From Coptis chinensis (lineage: Eukaryota > Streptophyta > Magnoliopsida > Ranunculales > Ranunculaceae), in contig CM027385.1 in the NCBI GenBank assembly GCA_015680905.1, forward strand, positions 27,286,501 through 27,350,500: 64,000 bases of DNA, written 5' to 3'. Under the pieces are notes generated by a model. That model saw only the letters and a program-made list of their open reading frames with translations, was not told the DNA's origin and did not search any database. Shown here piece by piece: positions 22,345 to 32,869 of this stretch. The first letter of the stretch is position 1. Every line of letters begins with the position of its first letter. A program made the translations under genes and the position numbers.

Positions 22345-23405
22345 TTAGCTAAATCGATAATAGTGCAAGTCTGAATGTTCCCACCTTGTGAGACAGTTGG
22401 GTTTTCCATCTTCCACTCTTCTTAAGTTGTCGGGTAGTCTGCATCCTTGGTTTGCAGCTTGGTCTGCCGAAAAGTTCGCTTCCCTCCAAGTTGAAGTGAT
22501 GAAAAGTTTTTGAATATTATGGAGGATGTACTTCCATCTGTTGGAGAGTTGCCACGGTAGTGCCGAAGTGCCAAATGGTTTAACTACAACTTCTGAGTCA
22601 CTTTCAATCCATACATCTAGCCAGCCTTTCTCAATAGCCACCTCGAGTCCTTCTACAATCGCTAGACATTCTGCACAGTAGCTAGTAGAAACTCCTATAT
22701 GCCTATGGTAGACAAGTAGGAAATCTCCATTACAGTTTCGATATGTGGCTCCAATGCCAGCGTTTCCTGGATTGCCTCGTGAAGCACCATATGTATTGAT
22801 CTTAGTGGTTGGTGGGGTGCTGTTGGTGGAAGCCATTGCTTGCTTCGAATTCTCGGGGCATTTCTCAATCGCCCTTGAATTCCCCAGAAGCTAAGGATGT
22901 GGATGTCATCTTGGTTCATGTGGGCTTTGGAGAGATGTGATGTGCAAAAGGTGTGACTTTGGATTTTCTGAAAGCATTTAGAGAGATTAGGCTTCTTGTC
23001 TTCAAAGACAATCTTGTTATGATGCTTCAAGATGATCCTCATGGTACTTACGATTGTCATATTCCAAAGTTGTTTGATGAATGGGCTCCTGTGTCGTGAG
23101 AGCTTCAGTGCATCATCTAGCGAGTTAAAAGTCCCTCGCATTTTCAATTTTTGTCTCAGCCATCTCCAAATCTTGCCTAAAAAAGAGCGATCCCATAATA
23201 AGTGATTGAGAGTTTTTTCATCTTTGTTACAGAGTCTGCAGCAAGATGCCAAATGGATGCCTATTCTTTTAATGGCTTCATCAACTGGAACTCCCCTCTG
23301 AAAAAGCTTCCATGCCAATGCAAAAGTTCTCGGGTGTGTGTAGGTGTTCCAAATGCATTTGGACCAACTGACTTTAGTTCTTTTGCTTCTGATTTCTTCA
23401 AGTAG
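22345..23405 (-). pseudogene. 3' end of a plant LINE: zinc-binding RT tail (zf-RVT) and RNase H (RVT_3)
   Basis: The minus strand reads the zf-RVT region typical of plant non-LTR elements: KVSWSKCIWNTYTHPRTFAL, AWKLFQRGVPVDEAIKRIGI, then CRLCNKDEKTLNHLLWD with the cysteine/histidine ligands. After a frameshift near 22850 the RNase H-like domain begins NTYGASRGNPGNAGIGATY, then AECLAIVEGLEVAIEKGW and WIESDSEVVVKPF. The first catalytic aspartate, usually in T-D-G-A-S, is a tyrosine here, so the domain would be inactive even in frame. RT and endonuclease are absent, consistent with 5' truncation. Confidence 0.8.
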
Positions 23406-23424
23406 TCCAAAACCTTATACATAA

Positions 23425-23458
23425 TGTGTGTGTGTGTATATATATATATATGTATATA
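23425..23458. repeat. TG/TA microsatellite at the truncated LINE end
   Basis: GTGTGTGTGTGTATATATAT followed by more TA units. It directly abuts the point where LINE similarity ends. Confidence 0.95.
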
Positions 23459-24023
23459 GCTCAAAACTTTGCAAATGCCTCACTGTACATATATACTTAA
23501 ATCATACAATAACTCACTCATCACTACTAGTCAGAATACAAGACCAAAAAGACAACATCACAAACAACACAACTTTCATTTTCAGCATAGGTGTTCAACA
23601 GAAACATAATAACCAACTCAACCAGGAATACCAGCACGCTAATTAACCTAGTCATGCATTAAATCTCCAAATGAAGTACACACACAGTAATATTGTCCAC
23701 AACGTTGAAACTAAACTTGGTCATAGTTTATTTAAATGAAAGAAAAGCTTGTAGATATACTTGCCTGTAATAAGCAAAACCCATATATATATTAGTGTCT
23801 CCAATGACCTGGTCAGAAGTCTCCAATTTCATCTCTTTTCATCACAAGAAGGTGGCTGAATTTACCCAACATAAGTGAAATTCTGAAGCGTCTCGAGCTG
23901 AAACCACCAACCAAACCATATATCAAACCAAATCCCTTCGAATCTAGATTATGATGATTTAAACGGCATCCAAAACCGATCCTTGTGGAGAAAGTTATAC
24001 CTGTTTTGGTGGAAGGGTATTAA
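23459..24023. other. Non-coding gap
   Basis: No supported feature. Stops in all frames. Confidence 0.4.
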
Positions 24024-25365
24024 TGATAGGGTTATATACTAAAAGCATTACTTTTGTATTAACTCTAATTCGTTATATTTTGAATGAGAATCATATGGGC
24101 AAATGTTATGCATATTATATATGTTATTAGTTATATGCATGTGTCTAATACTTTATGTTGCAAATGATATGGTGTGAACACACAGAAGATCATATCATCA
24201 GTACCTTATAAAGTATAAGTAATCGTTCACAACCTAAATGGATTTGGACAAACCATTAGTACAATTGTAGTATAATATGGTATTAGTCTATCTTGACTAT
24301 AGGATTACACTAGTACACTTTGTGTGTATTGAACAAGACCAAGTGAGGTTGTTTCTCCTTATACTGACTATATAAGAGAACAAACGCCTCTGTTATTATG
24401 GATGCTTGTCCTCCTAATCCGGATATAATAACGGGCACTTACATGATTGTACATTGCTTTAAATCATCAATGAGTGAGATTCATTTGTGAATCAACAAAC
24501 TCGATGGATTGGGTAATGACATTGTATGTAAGGTGTGCTGTTGATTATAGAAGGAATCTGTGTCCCGCAAGAAGTCGGGTTGATTATGTCCCTTTGAGGA
24601 GCTCAAAAAGATTGTCATATAAACCCTGCAGGTGGATTTATTCCGACATGACAATGAGGTTGAGTGGTACTACTCAAGGACATAAGAAGTTGATTAATGT
24701 AGTTGTCAGTAACTTGACTTAATCAACAGACATTCGATATCTTAAACACGGGGAGATTAACGAGCATATAATATGGAGCCCATAAACGCTGACACGTAAT
24801 TTGGGATTAGGGTGGTAGTGCAACAATGGCCTTTAGTGGAATAAGCCATTTGTTGATAGACTTGGGCCGTGTGTTCGGGACAAACATGGGAAGCCCAAGC
24901 CCGTCGGGAGGCCCAACCTTAATTTCTACTCATGGTCCCTGTTGTAGCCTATAAATAGAATACTCTTTCTCTTTGGCCGAAATACACTATTTATTTGTTC
25001 TGAAAAAGAGGCAAGAAAAGTAGATCTGAATTTGTTTCTGATCTTGAGAGAAAGAAGGGGATTGGTAGATCGTTGCCCACACAACGTCCAATCTGTTCTA
25101 AAGGAATACAACAGAAGATCAAGGGGTTGATTTTGAATTTGATAAAGCTTGGGTTCTTAGAATTATCTAAATCGGATTCAAATGTATGTTTTCCAATCAC
25201 AAATCGTAGACACCCATTAATTTCGCTGAGCGTGGTGTTCGCGGTTTGTAGAAATAGTCATTCTGAAATAACGATTCCTACAGTCAAATCTTACCAAAAC
25301 CGAAAATCATCCATTATTTTATTTGTGAGGGTTGATCCAAGGAGGTTATTGAATTGACAAATCAT
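24024..25365 (+). repeat. Probable solo LTR of an unassigned element
   Basis: The stretch starts TGATAGGGTTATATACT and contains GGGAAGCCCAAGCCCG and GGAGGCCCAACC, typical of plant LTR promoters. A TATA box (CCTATAAATAGAATAC) at about 24949 is followed by a leader with a T/C-rich start. There is no coding sequence on either side that fits an element body. The right end and target duplication were not found, so the boundaries are estimates. Confidence 0.35.
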
Positions 25366-26449
25366 AAGCACAAACTCCTAATCATCTTATCCATGATCTC
25401 TTCGAGTTTCCCTCAATAATTGAGTTTTCCCCAATAATCGACTCGCTTTTGGTACGTGAAGACACGAGGAAGAACGAGAGAGTGAAAACACGAGGAAGAA
25501 CGAGAGGAGTCGAAAATAGTTGGGTTTTAATTTGTTCTCTATTTCCAAAGTTCAAGTCTATCGGGTTGTACAAGGTTCATGGGTCAAACTAAAACCGTGG
25601 GATGTTCATTAATACCAAACTCTTATTTAATGGGCTTGTTTTAACTCCTCAAAGCCCACTAAAAGTTTAATACCAACCCAAAACATATGGGGTTTTACAA
25701 AACTTGACATTACATTTTAGATTTGACAGCTAGTTGCTGAGCTGCAAACACATCGATTTCATCAGTTCATCTAGAGGTAGCTTGCACCCTCTGGAAAGGC
25801 TCAGTAAGAAGAGGACTATTGTTTGTATATGTGCCATTTTAATCAGTTTTGTGCTTTTGGCACTTCTTTAGAGTAGGAGTCATGGCGTCACACTCAAAGA
25901 AGATAGGGGAGCAGCAAGATGGTTTATCCCTCCTTAACAGCTGGTTGATTGGATTTGCTCAAGGCAACCAAATGACATTAAAATGCTACTAATGTCATGA
26001 TGCAGGTGGCATATATCTCTTTCTTAGTTATTTGTATAGATTCCCCTTTAAAAGGAAGGAATGAAGAAAAGTAAATCGCACAATATATACTTGCTGTCAT
26101 CATCGAAAAGCAAAGTAAGATGTTAAGATTTGACATATACTTACGTGCTGTTGGTTCCTATGTTGTAGGAGACTTAACGGAATCAATTAACAGAAACATT
26201 TGGCATAAACCAGTTTTGTTGATATCGTTGATTAATCAATAGGATAAGATGTCTTTTGGAAATTCTTTATTGGACTTACCATCAACTACAATCAAATTCC
26301 ACAAATGCTAAGATTAGCTAACCCTGCTTATTCTCTACTTTGCAAGACAAATCATTTTCCCACTAGACTTTGAACTTCAAAGTTTAAACATAATGTTGCA
26401 ACATTCGAATTGCTTGACATAAAGTTGCTATCATATCTTTCAAGTTTTA
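25366..26449. other. Non-coding gap with a small tandem duplication
   Basis: At 25459-25512 the unit ACACGAGGAAGAACGAGAG occurs twice in tandem with small differences. The rest has no supported feature. Confidence 0.4.
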
Positions 26450-26779
26450 TGTTCAACCAAAAGAAAAAACACTCAAACAAATTATAGAAAATAAGGAAGA
26501 ATTAAAGACAGAACACACAAAGTTTAAAGTGGTTCGGAGCCATTGCAGCAACCTACGTCCATTAGAGAAGAAAGGGTGTTTATTGCTTAATTGATGATTA
26601 GGGTTTTACAGGGGATTGTATAAGCCCAATCGGCTGTCGTGGTTTCTAAAAGAGTGGAGTTTCACTTATAGAAACTACGCTGCAAAACTCGAACCGAACA
26701 AACTTGATTAGGGGGCGCATGCCCCTTGTCCATGTCCAAACCAAGGGGCGCACCCCCTCACACTCTTTCTTTTCCCACA
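26450..26779 (-). repeat. 3' LTR of copia-2
   Basis: On the minus strand the LTR would begin TGTGGGAAAAGAAAG directly after the polypurine tract AACTTGAGGGGGAG (26793-26780) and end GGTTGAACA, giving the usual TG...CA borders and a 330-bp length normal for copia. It holds two GC-rich palindromic motifs (26711-26727 and 26743-26758). The outer border is inferred from TG...CA only. Confidence 0.55.
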
Positions 26780-26793
26780 CTCCCCCTCAAGTT

Positions 26794-27167
26794 GGTGCAA
26801 AGATATCCAATGAGCCTAACTTGGAGAGGATATCATGAAACTGCGATGCTGGAACTCCGTTGGTAAAAATGTTTGCAAGCTATTGGTCACTACGAACGAA
26901 TGAGATAGTAACTATGCCAGCCAGCACCTTTTCATGCACAAAGTGGCAATCAACCTCAATATGTTTAGTTCTCTTATGGAACACTGGATTAGCAGCAATA
27001 TGCATTGCAACCTGATTATCACAGTAAAGGGTAGTAAATAGATGCTCACCAAAACATAAATCCTTTAGAAGAGCTCACAACCAAATAATTTCACTAGTGG
27101 TTGAAGCCATAGCTCTATACTCGTCTTCAGCACTAGAACAAGCCACCACATTCTATTTCTTGGTCTT
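26794..27167 (-). pseudogene. Copia-2 RNase H, C-terminal part
   Basis: The minus strand reads KTKK, a stop, then NVVACSSAEDEYRAMASTTS with the catalytic glutamate, and after further breaks TKHIEVDCHFVHEKVLAGIV, SQFHDILSKLGSLDIFAPT and the end of pol. It stops at 27167 where the solo LTR begins. About 19 residues of RNase H between this part and the part at 28590 are missing. Confidence 0.8.
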
Positions 27168-28589
27168 TGATAAGAGCCCAAAACTGTAGTTTTAACCCCT
27201 TAATAATATTACATTTAAACCAATTATGTGATTAATAAATAAGAGTTAGTATTGCTTACGTGCTTTTGTGTATTTCAGGCAATGGAGTCAAATATATGAA
27301 GAAATGTGTCCCTTTTGTAAGAGAAAGGAGCAAAAGTTGGTTGCTAAGAAGTTCTATGGTTAAAGCCCAAGTCTCAAGGAGAAAAAACCTTGTTAAAGAC
27401 CAGTCAAAGCTGAAAAGTCAAAGTCAACGCGGGCAGAAATAGCGCATGAAAGTCTGCAGAACTTTCGCAAGCCATATCTTTGGACTCAGACCTCGGAATT
27501 AGGCCTACCTTAAGTCAAAACGACCGGCTCAGAAAGAGATTTCTAATGGGCTAGACCTTAATCCAATCAGAGGAGTAAAAGTGGACAAAAAGGTTGTTGC
27601 AGTAATTTTTAGCATAGAAACCCTCTTTGGACTGAAGTAATTAGGATTTGGGCTCGATTTTATGGCCCAAAACATGGCTCCAAAGCTCATGCACGAAATT
27701 GTAGACCTAGCCCTCTCCTATATAAAGAGGACTAAGGCCAAACTCTTAGACTCTCCCTTCCCATTAGTTTAATTCTAAATTAGCTTTCTTTCAATCCTAT
27801 ATACTTAGATTTTAATTCATAAACTTAGTTAATTATTCAGTACTTAGTTTTTAATATATTTTCAATCCTTAGACTCTCTTCTATTAGATTAATAAAGCTG
27901 ATTTATATTTTTTCAATGATGTCTTCTTTCTATTCTTCTATTAATGATAGTCTGATGAATCTGAGCTAAACCTCCATTAGAGGGGTTTGATGAAGCTTTG
28001 ATGAAGACTTGATGTGTTAGTTTAGATTTATTGCTTGTTCAAGAGTTTCACTCTAGAGGTTATTTTATTCACCATGAGAATTGGTTAAACTTCCTCTCAT
28101 GCTTTCTATTATTTGGTTAGAGATGCCATAAATAGTTAGGGATTAAATACTTAATCTTCATTGGTTAGGATTGCAATAATCTACACTAGCATATTAAGAA
28201 TAAATCAAGATGGAATCAAATTTCCCTAATTCCTTCTCCCTATTCACAGTTTCTTGTTAAATTGTCGTAGTATAATTTAGAACATCTCAATTAGTTCAAT
28301 CACCATATTAGTATAATTTCAATCCATTACTCTCATTGATTTTTTTAGAATTGATTAAACTAGTCAAACCAATGTCTAAACGACTAGGAATGGAACGAAT
28401 TCTCTACTCCATATATTGCATGATAAACGAGAGTAGTACTTTGATCATAGTAGTAAATTCAAGCTTTTACTTATTCCTAGCATAATTAGTTAAGAGTAGA
28501 TAAAATGATTGTTTTTATGATTATCAGTCTTCCAAGTGACTAAGTTACCTCTGACAAATGTAAAATAACCAGAGGTAGACCGTTTATCA
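27168..28589 (+). repeat. Solo LTR of the element A/C family, 1422 bp, inserted in copia-2
   Basis: It begins TGATAAGAGCCCAAAACTG and ends GACCGTTTATCA, the same border sequences as the LTRs of elements A and C. No element interior is attached, so it is a solo LTR left by LTR-LTR recombination or an incomplete insertion. The flanks (GTCTT and ATTGG) do not match, so no target duplication is present, and roughly 57 bp of the copia RNase H gene is missing at the site. Shared internal blocks include GGCTCCAAAGCTCATGCACG. Confidence 0.82.
27719..27727 (+). promoter_or_regulatory. TATA box of the solo LTR
   Basis: TATATAAAG lies in CTCCTATATAAAGAGG, followed by a pyrimidine-rich stretch (CTTAGACTCTCCCTTCCC) at a suitable distance for transcription start. 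The promoter would face rightwards, into the copia remnant. Confidence 0.55.
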
Positions 28590-29735
28590 ATTGGATCGGA
28601 CATCTTGCCCAGTTAGCATCTATATTTGCGGTAATGGATGTATGCCCATTTTTCCACATCTAAATACCTTTTCCTGGCTACCCTTTCAGATATTGTAGTA
28701 TTCTAGAAACTACATTCATGTGTTGAATCCTTGGAGCGTGCATAAAATGACTAACCAAGCTAACTGCATAAGAAATATCTGGTCGAGTAATAGTTAAATA
28801 GATTAGTTTACCAACTAATCACTAATATTGACCTATCAGTGAAGAGATCACTGGTGTTGTCTAACTTAACTCCACTGTCAGTTAGAGAATTAGATGGTTT
28901 TATGCCCAGTTTTCCTACTTCACGTAAAAGATCCAACACGTACTTTCTCTGATTAAGAAATATGCCCATTTTTTAATAGGCAATTTCAATCCCCAGAAAG
29001 TACTTTATAATACCTAGATCTTTGATGGAGAACTTCTTGTGCAGTAGATCCTTGAGCTTAGAAATCTTGATATGGTCATTACCATTGATAATTATGTCAT
29101 CAACGTAAATAAGAACAACAACCAAGCCAGACTTGCTAGATTTAACAAACAATGATGAATCAACATCACTCCGCTTAAGACCGGTCATCACTAGAACATA
29201 ACTGAGCTTGGCATACCACGCTCATGGAAACTGCTTGAGTCCATAGATGGCCTTTTTTAGCTTGTATACTAATCCAACTTTAGCCTCCTTCAAATGTCCA
29301 GGTGGGTCGATGCTCATATATACTTCTTCTATAAGATCGTCCTGCAAGAATGCATTTTTAACATTCATCTAAAATAATTTACAGTCTTGATTTATAGCTA
29401 GAGATACAAGAACTCTAAACGTGTTCATCTTAGGAAATGGTGCAAAAGTCTCCTTGTAGTCCTGACCATATGTTTGGGTGAATCCCTTTGCAACGAGTCG
29501 AGTTTTAGACCTCTCTAAAGAACCATCACTATTGAACTTGAACACCCAACGACAATCAACTATTTTATTTCCATGCATAACAATCTCCCAGGTTTCATTC
29601 TCGTCTAGAGCATGAAGTTCTTCTTGCATCGCCATTTTCCAAACTAGACTATAATTGGATTCTCTAAAGTTCTTGGGTTTTTGCACATCATCAACTCCAC
29701 TTAAGAAAACATGATGAGACATAGTAATATTGGCA
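28590..29735 (-). pseudogene. Copia-2 reverse transcriptase and start of RNase H
   Basis: From 29722 the minus strand reads WEIVMHGNKIVDCRWVFKFN, TRLVAKGFTQTYGQDYKETF, then after a stop NVKNAFLQDDLIEEVYMS, YKLKKAIYGLKQ, and at 29191-28973 LVVVLIYVDDIIINGND (active-site aspartates) and IKDLGIIKYFLGIEIAY. RNase H starts LIYLTITRPDISYAVSLVSH and reaches ANWARCPIQ at the solo LTR border. Several stops. Confidence 0.85.
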
Positions 29736-29749
29736 CATGTTATATACTC

Positions 29750-30175
29750 CTATAGAGGATATGAAACATCATGCAAAGAATAAAAATTTCGATGAATCAC
29801 TGGAGAATGCCTTTCTCTATCAGATTTGTAGTAATCCTTGAGAGTTACTGGAGGTCGTCTCTCTCTTCCAAACTGTTGAGAAATTTGAGGAGCTTGAGGC
29901 TTAGGTAGGGGGCGCACACCCCCTGGTTGCTTTGTAGATGGGGCGTGCCCCTTGTGCTGGGTAGAAATAGGAACCCGAGCTTGAGTCTCAGGCAGGGGGT
30001 GCACGCCCCTTGGTCTGGGTAGAAACAGGAACATTTTTTTTTCAACAATGACGTTCTCTTCAGCAGGAACAATGTTTTCAGCAATAACATTCACTTCAGC
30101 AGTTGGAACACTCCCTTCAGCAGGAACAATGATTTCTGCAACAGCAGCTTCACCAACTGCTGGGAGAGGTGCCAA
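29750..30175 (-). pseudogene. Copia-2 proline-rich linker between integrase and RT
   Basis: A 141-codon minus-strand open frame reads through repeats of acidic AEIIVPAEGSV-like units and then Pro/Arg-rich units (RPRGVHPLPETQA, GGVRPLPKPQAPQIS). In copia polyproteins the stretch between integrase and RT is poorly conserved and often repetitive. DNA underlying the Pro/Arg units contains GC-rich palindromes also found in this element's LTR. The open frame starts close to where the copia sequence is cut off, so its methionine is not meaningful. Confidence 0.6.
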
Positions 30176-30290
30176 ATGAGATAAGCACTCCCTGATACTC
30201 CGTAAAAACTCAATTAGATTACTCTAACCTCCTTCTTACGGTATCAATTATTTATTTCCTCAATTAAAAGGCTAATTAAAAGCTCAGTGC

Positions 30291-30480
30291 GGCGACTAGC
30301 GGATAATAAATTTCATATAGGTGTGAATTTTTGGCTATATCGATCCAAAAAGGGCCTAAATTCTCACTTAGGATATGGTGTGGTGATCAAGCAAGTGGAT
30401 GTGTGATTTCTCTACTCGGAATTTACTTCTCCCTTATGTCATCACTTAGATATTTCACTCTTATGAGGCTTTTAGGCTAG
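30291..30480 (-). repeat. Conserved 3'-region motif, extra (partial) copy
   Basis: Contains the same block as at 44957, 62648 and 30856: CGACTAGCGGATAATAAATT, GGCTATATCGATCCAAAAAG, GGCCTAAATTCTCACTTAGG, GATCAAGCAAGTGGATG. It ends where GAGGCTTTTAGGCTA runs into different sequence. It lies next to the copia-2 breakpoint and duplicates the copy at 30856 in the same orientation. Confidence 0.7.
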
Positions 30481-30855
30481 GTGATAGTGTACAAGAAAAT
30501 GGAAATTGATAATTAAAATTTACGAGTATGAGAGAATAGGGTCTTCATATATTTACACTAGAGAAATCTTTGTTTTCTTTCCTTCTTCTAACTGAGTTTT
30601 CCAACCTTGTTCTTAAGCCTCTAATGATTTTTTTTTTTTTTTTTTTTTTTTAAACTGGCTTAAGAACATGATTCTATTTTTCTTTCCTGAAGCAAGTAAC
30701 TGACTTTTATTTGGGACAAGTCTTTCTCTTTATTCTTTCCATATTTCATCGTATTTCTCATACTCATCACTTAGGTAGGTTATTTTATTTGGTTTAATAG
30801 ATGGGTAACGAATTTTTTTGGTGAAAGTGAAAGGTTTGATGAAAGGTTTAGTGGA

Positions 30856-31010
30856 GTGACTAGCGGTAAAATTTGTAACAGGTAAGAATTTTTAGCTATG
30901 TCGATCCAAAGATGGCCTAAATTCTCGCCTAGGGTTCGGGTGGTGATCAAGTAAGTAGATGCGTGATTTTCTCTAATCGGAAAAACTACTCCTTTGTGTC
31001 ATCACACACA
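30856..31010 (-). repeat. Conserved 3'-region motif of element B/D
   Basis: Matches the blocks in elements A and C: GACTAGCGGTAAAATTTG, GCTATGTCGATCCAAAGATG, GGCCTAAATTCTCGCC, GTGATCAAGTAAGTAGATGC. It is non-coding and sits between ORF2 and the missing LTR, as in A and C. Its function is unknown. Retention between diverged copies suggests a role in RNA packaging, processing or reverse transcription. Confidence 0.75.
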
Positions 31011-31330
31011 AATCACTCATGTCAAGGTTTTTGGTTAGATTCTCACAGGATTTATAGTTTAAGTAACTAACCGTTAGTTCCAGAAACTTACTGCTATGTA
31101 CAATCAATGATACTCAGTACATGAATGTTCATGAAAAGATGTATAAACTATTGCATACATATTATCTTAAGTTTCTTAAAAAACAAATCCTAATTCGGAT
31201 ACTAATGTGAGATTTCTAGACAATTTTCATCATTGAAAAGGAAACAAGACTTTGTCACTAAGTACAATTATTAACATGAAATAAAAACTATATACAGGTT
31301 GCAATTTGCCTAATATTTGCTACAGGATTA

Positions 31331-31366
31331 AAGCACCCCCAATAGAATGATGCTTAGTCCTTGAAG
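31331..31366 (-). other. Polypurine-tract-like motif after ORF2 (element B/D)
   Basis: The minus strand reads TTCAAGGACTAAGCATCATT then CTATTGGGGGTGCT. It is a degenerate form of the motif that follows ORF2 in A and C (GAGGACAAA...TTGTTTGGGGGG) and that also forms the true polypurine tract before their 3' LTRs. Confidence 0.5.
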
Positions 31367-31659
31367 TATCAATAATTAAAGAGAGAAAGTACCTGAGAAC
31401 CGTGAGCAAAATTAGGGCTAGATTGCTGGAACAGAAAGGTTGGAGAACATAATATATTATTCAGAAAGAACAAGAAAATGTTCAATAGCACACTAAACAT
31501 AGCACACGAAATAAAAAACAATAACATACGAAACATGAAAAACAATAGCACACGAAACATGAAAAACAATAGCACACCAAACATAAGGTTTAACTAGATA
31601 TATATACAATGGCAAACTCAAGTTTACCATCCAGCAGGATGTGAAGTTCTGGCGTCCTC

Positions 31660-32622
31660 TTAAAGGAAATGCATTTCCTTAGCATCGCGCCAAAAGATAA
31701 TAGTCTGCCAAATTTCTGCCCATTCTTCGTTTCCAGCTTTCCTCAAATGTGTCTTCATATTTTCATCCTTCGGGTAACAACGAACATGCCTCAGGTACTG
31801 AGCGGGACGCTTCCATTGCCTAAACCTCAATGAACGAATGATTCTGTTTGCTGGGCACATAAAATCTACCTTGACCCAGTCATGAAAAGTAGCTGCAAAC
31901 TGTGGGAAATGTGTCTTCATGATTCGGCAAGCGGTGACCGGTAAAAGTATATACTGATCCTGAAAAGTGCGAGCTCATTTTAGGTTGGAGATAACACAAC
32001 CTATGATGTTAAATAATGTATGACCTTGAGCTAGGGCACCGAATACAATGCAAGCAGCCTCATTGGCAGTAGAAAAATGTCAATCTCCCATAATGTTCAG
32101 GAGTACAAATAACATCACAGTCCCCATGTTCATGGTCATGCTTGCTAAGGGAATGGTGACGTCACACCATGCCACATGGCCATTTCCTTCTCGTTTAATC
32201 TCAAGACCATCACCGTAAGTTTCACAAAACGCTTTCCACTGAAAGGAACGGTAAGAATTATGATAGATGTAATGCCATGATGCAACAGGTTCTTGAAATG
32301 GAAGATCCAAAGTTAGTGCAAGTTGTTGTTCAGAAAAGATATGAGGTGTGTCACCAACTTGGATTGTGAACCCATCTAAGTAGAAACCATGTGCATGGTT
32401 GAATGCTGGCGTGTCTTCCATATTAGCATAAAAGTATGCAGCCAAACTCGGAGAATAAGTTTGGTCAGGTTAAAGAATTAGGGAAGACCATCCAATGTTT
32501 GTAATGTAGTCACAGAAGAGATGGCCATAGGTATTGGAATCCATCATAGACTGAAAGGATTGCTCAGGAATAAGTTTGGGAGGTACCATGTTTGATGAAG
32601 ATGCAATTGATGAAGACGCCAT
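31660..32622 (-). pseudogene. ORF2 of element B/D: unknown accessory protein, three nonsense codons
   Basis: A 320-codon minus-strand frame, open except for three stops. It starts MASSSIASSSNM, then reads KLIPEQSFQSMMDSNTYGHL, SPSLAAYFYANME, FYLDGFTIQVGDTPHIF, PLASMTMNMGTVMLFVLLNI, RIMKTHFPQFAATFHDWVKV and ends WRDAKEMHF. It matches ORF2 in elements A (45708-46498) and C (61069-62027) in order and key residues (IPEQSF, TTYG, MNIGTVM, TFHDW/RFMDW, IIRS, WQDAKE). I infer no function. Each stop (TGG to TGA, CGA to TGA, CAA to TAA) could come from cytosine deamination. Confidence 0.7.
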
Positions 32623-32869
32623 AGTGGATGAAGTAAAGAAATAGGTAACGACAAAGGCAAACTGGATGGATAAATGAGTATGTAAGAGAATAGACCCTCC
32701 TGTAAGCACATGTTAAATTATATTAGTCACAATATGAAATGATGACAATCCTATTAAGCATTTCATACAAAAGAAGACACAAAAGTAAGACAAAATTCAT
32801 AATACGACGAAAAAAATGTAATAACATATATGAGTATTTATTTATGGACTTAGTAATAGTAGAAAATTA

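Larger units (their letters stand above)
26450..30178 (-). mobile_element. Ty1/copia retrotransposon 2, 5'-truncated, containing a solo gypsy LTR
   Basis: On the minus strand from 30178 downwards: a proline-rich linker, RT, RNase H, polypurine tract and 3' LTR (26450-26779). Integrase, gag and the 5' LTR are missing, and sequence unrelated to copia begins at 30179. An LTR of the TGATAAGAGCCC type sits in the RNase H gene at 27168-28589. Stops and frameshifts are frequent. Confidence 0.8.

Noticed and set aside
24474-25357. Short plus-strand frames in the 24-25.4 kb region as genes
   Set aside because: They lie in what looks like an LTR with a TATA box and leader, and no frame resembles a protein.
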